Positions 17,149-24,536 of a DNA stretch of 64,000 nucleotides are shown piece by piece; the first letter of the stretch is position 1, and each line of letters begins with the position of its first letter. A program made the translations under genes and the position numbers. Where the stretch lies: positions 68,407-132,406 of the forward strand of contig NZ_KL591012.1 in assembly GCF_000716335.1 (NCBI RefSeq), given 5' to 3'. This DNA is from Streptomyces sp. NRRL S-118. GTDB taxonomy: Bacteria > Actinomycetota > Actinomycetes > Streptomycetales > Streptomycetaceae. Under the pieces are notes generated by a model. The model did not search any database. It saw only the letters and a program-made list of their open reading frames with translations, and was not told the origin of the DNA.

Positions 17149-19329
17149 TCATCCCTGGACGGCCAGGACCAGCGGAAACACCCCCTCGGCTCCGGCCTTC
17201 CGCAGCAGCCGCGCCGCCACCGCAAGGGTCCAGCCGCTGTCCGCGAGGTCGTCGACGAGGAGGACCGGTCCGGCTGCCGCGGCCAACTGCTGGGCGAGCG
17301 GCTGGGGGACCGTCAGCGCCCGGTGCAGGCCGACCACTCGCTGCGCGCTGTTCGTACGCGAGATCCGCGCCTCCACCGCTTCCGGTACGTACTCGACGGA
17401 GCCCAGCAGCGGCATCCGGCCGACCTCGGCGATACGCCGGCCGAGCGAGCCGACCAGCTGCGGCCTGCTGCGCGACGCGACGGTGACCACGCCGACCGGC
17501 CGGGGCGGTGCTTCCGCCTCGCCGGATGCCCAGCCGCCGGGACCCTTTGCCCAGTCGGCGAGCACGGTCACCACGGCGTTCACCACATCGTCCGGCACCG
17601 GGCCGTCCGGGGCGCTCTCCGCCAGCATGGGGCGCAGCCGGTTCCCCCAGCCGATGTCGGAGAGCCGCCCCAGCGCACGGCCCGGGAAGGACTGCTCGCC
17701 CGCCGGGATACGGCCCTTGAGATCGACGCCCACCGCGGTGAGCCCGGTGGGCCACATCTTGCGCGGCTCGACCTCCACGCCGGGCCGGCCCAGCTCGCCC
17801 CGCGCCGCGTCCAGCGCGGCGGCCGACACCTTGGCGTCGTACCGCGGGCCCGCGCAGTTGTCGCACCGCCCGCAGGGAGCGGCCTCCTCGTCGTCCAACT
17901 GCCGCCGCAGGAACTCCATCCGGCACGTCGTGGCGGACGCGTACTCGCGCATCGCCTGCTGCTCGGACCGGCGCTGCCGCGCCACCCACGTGTACCGCTC
18001 GGAGTCGTACGACCAGGGCTGCCCGGTGGCCGTCCAGCCGCCCTTCACGCGGCGTACCGCGCCGTCCACGTCGAGGACCTTGAGCATCGTCTCCAGTCGG
18101 GTACGGCGCAGTTCGACCAGTGGTTCCAGGGCGGGCAGGGACAGGGGCCGGTCGGCCTGCGCCAGTACGTCGAGGGTGCGGCGCACCTGCTCCTCGGGCG
18201 GGAAGGCGACGGAGGCGAAGTACTGCCAGATGGCCTCGTCCTCCTTGCCCGGCAGCAGCAGCACCTCGGCGTGCTCCACCCCGCGGCCGGCCCGGCCCAC
18301 CTGCTGGTAGTAGGCGATGGGGGAGGACGGCGAGCCGAGGTGCACGACGAAGCCCAGATCCGGCTTGTCGAAGCCCATACCCAGCGCGGAGGTCGCGACG
18401 AGCGCCTTCACCCGGTTCGCGAGCAGGTCCTCCTCCGCCTGCTGCCGGTCCGCGTTCTCCGTGCGGCCGGTGTACGAGGCCACGGTGTGGCCGCACTGCC
18501 GCAGGTACGCGGTGACCTCCTCGGCGGCCGCCACGGTCAAGGTGTAGATGATCCCGGAGCCGGGCAGCTCCCCGAGGTGATCCGCCAGCCAGGCCAGGCG
18601 GTGGGCCGCGTCGGGCAGCCGCAGTACCCCGAGGCTGAGGCTCTCCCGGTCGAGCGGGCCGCGCAGGACCAGTGCGTCGGTGCCCGCGCCGGTCCCCAGC
18701 TGTTCGGCGACGTCCGCCGTCACGCGCGCGTTGGCCGTGGCCGTGGTGGCCAGGACGGGCACCCCCGGCGGCAGCTCCGCGAGCATGGTGCGCAGCCGGC
18801 GGTAGTCCGGGCGGAAGTCGTGGCCCCAGTCGGAGATGCAGTGCGCTTCATCGACGACGAGCAGGCCGGTGGCGGCGGCGAGCCGCGGGAGGACCTGGTC
18901 GCGGAAGTCCGGATTGTTGAGCCGCTCGGGGCTGACCAGCAGCACGTCGACCGAGCCCGCGGCCACTTCCTCCTGGATATTGTCCCACTCCTCCGTGTTC
19001 GAGGAGTTGATCGTCCGGGCGCGGATCCCAGCCCTTGCCGCGGCCTCCACCTGGTTGCGCATCAGCGCGAGCAGCGGCGAGACGATCACGGTCGGCCCGC
19101 TGCCCTGCGCCCGCAGCAACGAGGTCGCGACGAAGTACACCGCCGACTTGCCCCAGCCGGTGCGCTGCACGACCAGCGCACGCCGCTTGTGCGCGACCAG
19201 TGCTTCGATGGCCCGCCACTGGTCCTCGCGCAGCCGGGCGGTACCGCTGCCGTCCCCGACGAGACGGGCGAGCACGGCATCGGCGGATGCGCGGAGTGTG
19301 CTGGGTCCTGCGTCGCTCGTGTGCTCCAT
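17149..19329 (-). CDS. recQ: RecQ-type helicase fused to a phosphoribosyltransferase domain
   Basis: This 726-residue protein is an SF2 3'-to-5' DNA helicase with an added C-terminal domain. The Walker A is RTGWGKSAVYF with the lysine at residue 61. The DEAH box is at residues 160-163 (VVDEAHCISDWGHDFRP). Motif VI is YYQQVGRAGRG. The RecQ zinc-binding cysteines fall in CRMEF and CGRCDNC. The last 200 residues do not look like an HRDC or typical winged-helix region. They end in VLLVDDLADSGWTL (residues 689-702), the PRPP-binding signature of type I phosphoribosyltransferases. The ATG at 19329 follows GGGGG. Helicase activity is likely; the role of the fused domain is unknown. Confidence 0.92.
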   Translation of the reverse strand: MEHTSDAGPSTLRASADAVLARLVGDGSGTARLREDQWRAIEALVAHKRRALVVQRTGWGKSAVYFVATSLLRAQGSGPTVIVSPLLALMRNQVEAAARAGIRARTINSSNTEEWDNIQEEVAAGSVDVLLVSPERLNNPDFRDQVLPRLAAATGLLVVDEAHCISDWGHDFRPDYRRLRTMLAELPPGVPVLATTATANARVTADVAEQLGTGAGTDALVLRGPLDRESLSLGVLRLPDAAHRLAWLADHLGELPGSGIIYTLTVAAAEEVTAYLRQCGHTVASYTGRTENADRQQAEEDLLANRVKALVATSALGMGFDKPDLGFVVHLGSPSSPIAYYQQVGRAGRGVEHAEVLLLPGKEDEAIWQYFASVAFPPEEQVRRTLDVLAQADRPLSLPALEPLVELRRTRLETMLKVLDVDGAVRRVKGGWTATGQPWSYDSERYTWVARQRRSEQQAMREYASATTCRMEFLRRQLDDEEAAPCGRCDNCAGPRYDAKVSAAALDAARGELGRPGVEVEPRKMWPTGLTAVGVDLKGRIPAGEQSFPGRALGRLSDIGWGNRLRPMLAESAPDGPVPDDVVNAVVTVLADWAKGPGGWASGEAEAPPRPVGVVTVASRSRPQLVGSLGRRIAEVGRMPLLGSVEYVPEAVEARISRTNSAQRVVGLHRALTVPQPLAQQLAAAAGPVLLVDDLADSGWTLAVAARLLRKAGAEGVFPLVLAVQG

Positions 19330-19462
19330 GCCCCCATGCAACAGCACGGGTCTGACAACAGGCGAACCGACGGCCGGCGGAGCCCCCCGGATTCCTTCCA
19401 CCACGAGGCGGCCCGCGCCCGGAAGAACCGGGACCAGGCCGGGCACGGCGAGCCGTGCGGTA

Positions 19463-19583
19463 CGGCGCACCGGCCGGGGGCGGGCCCACGCGGCGGCCGA
19501 CGCGGCGATACGGGGAGCCATGCCCGAGCGGCGGCGCACCGGCCGGCGGCGGCACGCAGCGGCCGATGCGGCGATACGCGGGA
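19463..19583. repeat. Imperfect 55-bp direct repeat
   Basis: A segment beginning CGGCGCACCGGCC (19463-19518) recurs at 19532-19583. Both copies contain GCGGCGATACG. They lie in the 400-bp gap between recQ and the divergent DUF4192 gene. No gene is seen there. Confidence 0.6.
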
Positions 19584-19647
19584 GTCGCGCGGGCGCGCGT
19601 CCGCGCATAACAGGGGATCACCGCACGCGCCAGCGGACGGCCCGGCC

Positions 19648-19689
19648 TGTGGACGACGCACGACCGGCGACGATCCGCGGTTATCCACA
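19648..19689. promoter_or_regulatory. Two facing DnaA boxes
   Basis: TTATCCACA at 19681-19689 is a perfect consensus DnaA box. TGTGGACGA at 19648-19656, read on the other strand as TCGTCCACA, differs by one base from the Streptomyces form TTGTCCACA. They face each other 33 bp apart, in the promoter region of the DUF4192 gene. The match is seen directly; binding is not shown. Confidence 0.6.
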
Positions 19690-19729
19690 GGGGTCGACGG
19701 CCCGCGGGGTTCGCGGGACCGTCGTGACC

Positions 19730-21298
19730 ATGAACAGGCACCACGACTCGACCGGACCCGTCGGCGACCAGCAGCAGATCACCCTGCGCGGCCCCGCCGA
19801 ACTCGCCGACGCCCTGCCCTACATGATGGGTTACCACCCGACCGACTCGATCGTCCTCGTCGCACTCCACGGCGACCGGGGTCGCTTCGGCGGCCGCGTA
19901 CGCCTCGGCATTCCGCGCTCGCCGAGGGAGTGGCCACCCGTCGCCGAACAGCTCGCCGAGTGCCTGGTCGAAGGGTGTGAACGCCGTGGCTCCCGCCCCG
20001 AGGGCATCGTCGTCTTCCTCTGCCAGGACCCGGCCGACGGCGAGACGGGCGTGCGCGTGATGGAGCGCCTGCGCCCCCTCGCCCAGCGGCTGCGTACCGC
20101 CTGCGGTGCCCTCGACGTGCCGGTGTACGAAGCACTCTGCATCTCCGGCGGCCGCTTCTGGTCGTACTGCTGCCCCGACTCGCGCTGCTGCCCGCCGGAG
20201 GGCAACGTCCTCGCCCTGCCCGGTACGACCGTGATGGCCGCCGCCGCGGCGTACGCCGGCATCCAGGTCCGCGGCTCGCTGAGGGAGCTGGAGGAACGGC
20301 TGGCACCGTGGCGGTCGGGGCAGGCGGAGGAGCAGAGCCGTGCGCTGGACGCGGCGTGCGCTGCGCTGGTCCCCAGGATCCTGGACGTGGATCACCGCGA
20401 GGATGTACGCACGGAGACGATCCGGCTGGCGCGGCAGGTCATGCGCCGGCTGACGGAGAAGGTGCCGGCGCCCGAGCCGGCGGTGGCCGATGCCGCCGAC
20501 GACTCCTTGATCGCCCACGATGAGGCCGCCGCGCTGATCGTCGGCCTTCAGGACCGGGAAACCAGGGACCGGGCGGCGGAGTGGATGGAAGGTGCGGAGG
20601 CACCCCCGGCGCTGCGGCTCTGGCGCGCACTGTCCCGCCGGTGCGTCGGCGCCTACGCCGAGCACGCCGCGGCGCCCCTGACCCTCGCCGGCTGGGTCGC
20701 CTGGTCGACCGGCGACGAGCCGAGCGCGCGGGTCGCCCTGGGGCTCGCGCTGACCGCCGACCCGGAGTACGTCTTCGCCCGGCTGCTGCACCAGGCCTGC
20801 AACGAAGGGCTCGACCCGGAGTCGCTGCGCGCCTGCCTGCGCCAGGAGCGCGGTGCGCGTGCCGCCGCGGGCGGGTGCGGCGTGCCGGGTACGGGTGGCC
20901 CCGCCCGCAGGGGCGTCACCAGGCGCGCGGGCGCGGCGGTGCGGCGGACCCGGGTCCGGGCGGTATGCCGGCCCGCACCCGGGAAGCACGCGCCGGAGCG
21001 GACCGCACCGGACAGGACCGCCCCCGACCGGGCGGGCCCCACCCGGACCGGTCACCACACGACAGGTACTGGCACGCCGAGCGCTGCCATGGCAGGTGCC
21101 GACACCGGCCCGGACACGACCGCTGCCGGGGCCGATACGACCGCCCCCGGCACGACCGCTCCCGGGCCCGGTACGACCGGCCCCGGCCCCGGCAGCGCCG
21201 GCCCCGCCGCGGGGCCGCCCCTCCGGCCGGCTCCCGCCCGGACGCGGAACCGGACGGCCAAGGGCAGCGGCCGCCGCGGCAGCAGGAGCGGACAGTGA
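19730..21298 (+). CDS. DUF4192 domain protein
   Basis: This 522-residue protein carries the actinobacterial DUF4192 domain at about residues 15-385. The diagnostic opening is LADALPYMMGYHPTDSIVLV, followed by conserved LCISGGRFWSYCC and WSTGDEPSARVALGLALTADP near the end of the domain. The last 120 residues are a low-complexity tail of Thr, Pro, Gly and Ala, encoded by repeated ACGACCGC-like words. The function of DUF4192 is not established. The ATG at 19730 is used; an in-frame GTG at 19724 is possible. Two DnaA boxes lie 41-82 bp upstream. The next gene starts 58 bp downstream on the same strand. Confidence 0.85.
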   Translation: MNRHHDSTGPVGDQQQITLRGPAELADALPYMMGYHPTDSIVLVALHGDRGRFGGRVRLGIPRSPREWPPVAEQLAECLVEGCERRGSRPEGIVVFLCQDPADGETGVRVMERLRPLAQRLRTACGALDVPVYEALCISGGRFWSYCCPDSRCCPPEGNVLALPGTTVMAAAAAYAGIQVRGSLRELEERLAPWRSGQAEEQSRALDAACAALVPRILDVDHREDVRTETIRLARQVMRRLTEKVPAPEPAVADAADDSLIAHDEAAALIVGLQDRETRDRAAEWMEGAEAPPALRLWRALSRRCVGAYAEHAAAPLTLAGWVAWSTGDEPSARVALGLALTADPEYVFARLLHQACNEGLDPESLRACLRQERGARAAAGGCGVPGTGGPARRGVTRRAGAAVRRTRVRAVCRPAPGKHAPERTAPDRTAPDRAGPTRTGHHTTGTGTPSAAMAGADTGPDTTAAGADTTAPGTTAPGPGTTGPGPGSAGPAAGPPLRPAPARTRNRTAKGSGRRGSRSGQ

Positions 21299-21356
21299 TG
21301 GCCGTGACCCGTGACCCGGTGCCGCCGTTCACGTCTTCGGCGGAGTCGTATGACCC

Positions 21357-23585
21357 GTGCCGCCGTACCTCCAGCGGCTGTCCGGAGCGCACAGAAGGCT
21401 CAGCGAACCACTCATGGACCGTCCCGTCCCGAACCGAACCCCCGTCCCGCAGTTCCGGCAACCGTCCACCGCCGGCCTCCCACCGGCGAGCGCGCCGGGA
21501 GCTCCGGCTTCCCGGGGTGCCGCCGGTGCGCCCGCGGCTGCCGTTCATCCGGTCATCGATCCCTCCCGTGCACCGGGTGCCCGCGGGCTCGTCGGAGCCG
21601 GGCCACCGGGCGCCCTGTGGCCGGGCCCCGCACGCGCCGACGACCTGCCACCCGTGCACGACGCCCTCATCTGCGTCGCCCTGCCCCACCTCGCGGTGTC
21701 GCAGGACCACGGCCAGCTCACCGGGCACGGTCTGGAAGGCTTCTACCAGTCCGGCCGCCGGCTCCTGTCCCACTGCCGGCTGCGGGTGGGCGGCCGTGAA
21801 CCCGTTCCCGTACAGGGCAGGCTCCTCACCGCCGACCGTGCCCACTTCGTCGGCGTCGTCCGCACACCCGCGGACCCCGGCCCCGACCCCGGCATCCGCG
21901 TGGAGCGCTCCCGGCATGCCGAAGGGACCGAGCGCATCACCTTCCGCAGCTCACTCGGGCACACCGTCCGGCTCCCCGTCGAGCTGTCCCTGGGCACCGA
22001 CCTGGCGCACCTGGGCGCGGTCGCGGCAGGTCGGCCCGCGGCCGAGCTCCGCGCCACCGTCCACGACGCGGGCATGCGCTGGACCGCCTCCGACGGCCAC
22101 CACGCCATCGTCACCGCCGACCCGCCTCCCAAGGACGCCCTGGCGTCCGCCGGGCTCCTGCGCTGGGAGCTCGTGCTCCAGCCCGGCGGGGCGAGCACCA
22201 TCGAGCTGCGGGTCCGCTCCGGGCAGCCGATCCGTCCGGCGAGCAGGACGACGAACGGCCCGGTCCTCCCCGAGGCTCGCGCCGAGAGCGACGATCCCCG
22301 GGCCGGGAAACTGCTGCGCACCGCGCTCGACGATCTGCGCGCGATGCTCCTGCGCGACCCTGCCCACCCCGCGGATCTCCACCCGGCCGGAGGCGTGCCC
22401 TGGCGCTGCGGCCTCGCCGCGGCCGAAGCCCTCTGGACGGTCAGGATGGCGCTGCCCCTCGGCACCCGGCTCGCCGCCGCCACCCTGCGCACCATCGCCC
22501 GCACCCAGCTCACCGGCCCGGGGCCCGGTACCGGCCGCATCCCCGGTCCGCTCCGGGACGCGGGCCCCCACCTCCCGCCCGGCTGCACGGGCGTCGAAGC
22601 GACCCTCGCCTTTCCCGCCGTACTCGCCGAAGCCCATCGCTGGGGCCTGCCGGAGCAGGAACTCGCCGAGCTGCTGCCGGCTGCCGAGCGCTGCCTGCAC
22701 TGGCTGCGCTCCGCCGCGGGTGACAGCGCCCTGGTTCCGGAGCCGAGCCCCGCCGGCCTGCGGCGCGCGGAGACCCAGGCGCACGCGCACCGGGCGGCGC
22801 TGCTGGGGGCCGATCTGCTGGATGCCTGCGGCCGTGCAGGTGCGGAGGGCTGGCGGGACTGGGCGGCCGACCTGCGCCGGCGCTTCCGCGAGGAGTTCTG
22901 GATCGACGATCGGGCCGGCGGACGCCCGGCCGCCGCCCTCGCCCCGGACGGCCGGCCGCTGCCCCACCTCGGGGCGGGCGCGGCCCACCTCCTCGACACC
23001 GGTCTGCTGGGCGGTGGACGGCTCGCCGACGGCCTGCTGGACAAGGTGCAGACCGAGCAGCTCGCCAGGCTGCTCGGAGGCCCCGCCGTGGACTGCGGAT
23101 GGGGCCTGCGCAGCCTCGGTTCCCGCGAGCCGGGCCACAACCCCTTCGGCCACCGCTCCGGGGCGGTACGGGTGCACGAGACGGCCGTCGCCGTCGCGGG
23201 ACTCGCCGGCGCGGGGTACGACAAGGAGGCCACGTCCCTGCTGCGCGGACTGCTCGACGCCGCTGAGGTCTTCGGATACCGCCTGCCCGAGATGTACGCC
23301 GGGCTTCAGCGCACCGCGGACAGCGCCCCGGTCGCGCATCCGGCCGCCTGCCGCCCGGCAGCGGTGGCCTCGGCCGCCGCCGTCCAGGTGCTGACCACGC
23401 TGGCCGGTGTCCGCCCCGACGCACCGGGCCGGACGGTCACCCTGCAGCCGCTGCGCTGCGTCCCGCTGGGGGCCATCAGGCTGTCCGGGCTGTGCATCGC
23501 GGGGGAACCGTTCGCGGTGCGGATCAGCAGGATGGGACTCGGCATGGTGGAGGAGGCGGCCCCGGGACTTCAGTTGGGTGTCTGA
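21357..23585 (+). CDS. Glycogen-debranching-enzyme-like protein
   Basis: This 742-residue protein has a Pro/Ala-rich N-terminus of about 90 residues. An N-terminal debranching-type domain follows (about 100-300: LTGHGLEGFYQSGRRLL, then GRLLTADRAHFVGV). The C-terminal part is an (alpha/alpha)6-barrel-like region (about 320-740), with VPWRCGLAAAEALW, GLRSLGSREPGHNPFGHRSG and LPEMYAGLQR. The layout resembles amylo-alpha-1,6-glucosidases. No other glycogen gene is adjacent, so the substrate is uncertain. The GTG at 21357 has a distant GGAG; an ATG at 21414 is an equally plausible start. It may be co-transcribed with the DUF4192 gene upstream. Confidence 0.8.
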   Translation: MPPYLQRLSGAHRRLSEPLMDRPVPNRTPVPQFRQPSTAGLPPASAPGAPASRGAAGAPAAAVHPVIDPSRAPGARGLVGAGPPGALWPGPARADDLPPVHDALICVALPHLAVSQDHGQLTGHGLEGFYQSGRRLLSHCRLRVGGREPVPVQGRLLTADRAHFVGVVRTPADPGPDPGIRVERSRHAEGTERITFRSSLGHTVRLPVELSLGTDLAHLGAVAAGRPAAELRATVHDAGMRWTASDGHHAIVTADPPPKDALASAGLLRWELVLQPGGASTIELRVRSGQPIRPASRTTNGPVLPEARAESDDPRAGKLLRTALDDLRAMLLRDPAHPADLHPAGGVPWRCGLAAAEALWTVRMALPLGTRLAAATLRTIARTQLTGPGPGTGRIPGPLRDAGPHLPPGCTGVEATLAFPAVLAEAHRWGLPEQELAELLPAAERCLHWLRSAAGDSALVPEPSPAGLRRAETQAHAHRAALLGADLLDACGRAGAEGWRDWAADLRRRFREEFWIDDRAGGRPAAALAPDGRPLPHLGAGAAHLLDTGLLGGGRLADGLLDKVQTEQLARLLGGPAVDCGWGLRSLGSREPGHNPFGHRSGAVRVHETAVAVAGLAGAGYDKEATSLLRGLLDAAEVFGYRLPEMYAGLQRTADSAPVAHPAACRPAAVASAAAVQVLTTLAGVRPDAPGRTVTLQPLRCVPLGAIRLSGLCIAGEPFAVRISRMGLGMVEEAAPGLQLGV

Positions 23586-23626
23586 CCGAGGAGGGAAAGT
23601 GGCCATCACGGACGTCGGGGGCGTGC

Positions 23627-23651
23627 TTATCGTCAGTGAGACGACTATGAT
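23627..23651 (+). promoter_or_regulatory. Promoter and possible operator of the NrtR-like gene
   Basis: TATGAT at 23646-23651 resembles a -10 box and ends 7 bases before the ATG at 23659. Overlapping it is an inverted repeat, TATCGTC-AGTGA-GACGACTA, at 23629-23647. It would be placed to block the promoter and fits autoregulation. Confidence 0.5.
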
Positions 23652-23658
23652 CAACGGC

Positions 23659-24426
23659 ATGTCGCCCTACGACCCGTCGGCCTTTCCACCCTTCGCCGTC
23701 ACCGTCGATCTGGTCGTGCTCACCGTGCGCCGTCATGCGCTGTGCGCCTTGGTCGTACGCCGCGGCGAGCCACCGTTCCAGGGGCGCTGGGCCCTGCCCG
23801 GAGGGTTCGTGCGGCCGGACGAGGACCTCGGCACGGCCGCGGCACGGGAGCTCTCCGAGGAGACCGGTCTCCGTGCCCACGAACCCGGCACGCCTCTGCC
23901 GGCCGAAGGGAACGGTGCGCATCTGGAACAGCTCGCCACCTACGGGGACCCCAAGCGGGACCCGCGGATGAGGGTCGTGAGCGTGGCCCACCTCGCGCTC
24001 GCCCCCGACCTGCCGGCACCACGCGCTGGGGGCGACGCCCACAGCGCCCGCTGGGCGCCCGTCGAGGACCTGCTCCAGGAGGCGGGCTTCGGGCGCGAGG
24101 GCGAGCAGCCGGCGCCGCTCGCCTTCGACCACGCCCAGATCCTGGCCGACGGGGTGGAGCGCGCCCGGTCGAAGATCGAGTACTCGTCGCTGGCCACCGC
24201 CTTCTGCCCGCCCGAGTTCACGGTCGGCGAGCTGAGACGGGTCTACGAAGCCGTCTGGGGTGTTGCCCTCGACCCCCGGAACTTCCATCGCAAGGTGACC
24301 GGTACGCCGGGCTTCCTCGTGCCGTCCGGCGGCACCACCACGCGGCAGGGCGGCCGGCCCGCCCAGCTCTTCCGGGCCGGCGGCGCCACCCTGCTCAATC
24401 CGCCGATGCTGCGCCCCGAGGTCTGA
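23659..24426 (+). CDS. NrtR-like Nudix transcriptional regulator
   Basis: This 255-residue protein joins a Nudix domain to a C-terminal winged helix, the NrtR architecture used to control NAD or ADP-ribose metabolism. The Nudix box at residues 49-71 (GGFVRPDEDL...RELSEETGL) keeps every catalytic glutamate, so hydrolase activity may persist. The C-terminal block FTVGELRRVYEAVWGVALDP and RNFHRKVTGTPGF is typical of the family. The start at 23659 suits a leaderless transcript. Alternatives in frame are the ATG at 23647 and the GTG at 23599, the latter with a strong GAGGAGGGA before it. No NAD-pathway gene is adjacent, so the target is unclear. Confidence 0.85.
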   Translation: MSPYDPSAFPPFAVTVDLVVLTVRRHALCALVVRRGEPPFQGRWALPGGFVRPDEDLGTAAARELSEETGLRAHEPGTPLPAEGNGAHLEQLATYGDPKRDPRMRVVSVAHLALAPDLPAPRAGGDAHSARWAPVEDLLQEAGFGREGEQPAPLAFDHAQILADGVERARSKIEYSSLATAFCPPEFTVGELRRVYEAVWGVALDPRNFHRKVTGTPGFLVPSGGTTTRQGGRPAQLFRAGGATLLNPPMLRPEV

Positions 24427-24536
24427 CACCAGGGGCCGCGCGCCCTCAACCCTGCGCAAAAAGTCCGAAATGTCGCGTTATCTTGCTGCGGTACCCGACC
24501 TGCCGCCGAGCGGTCTCATCTACCGCGGGAGAAGCG

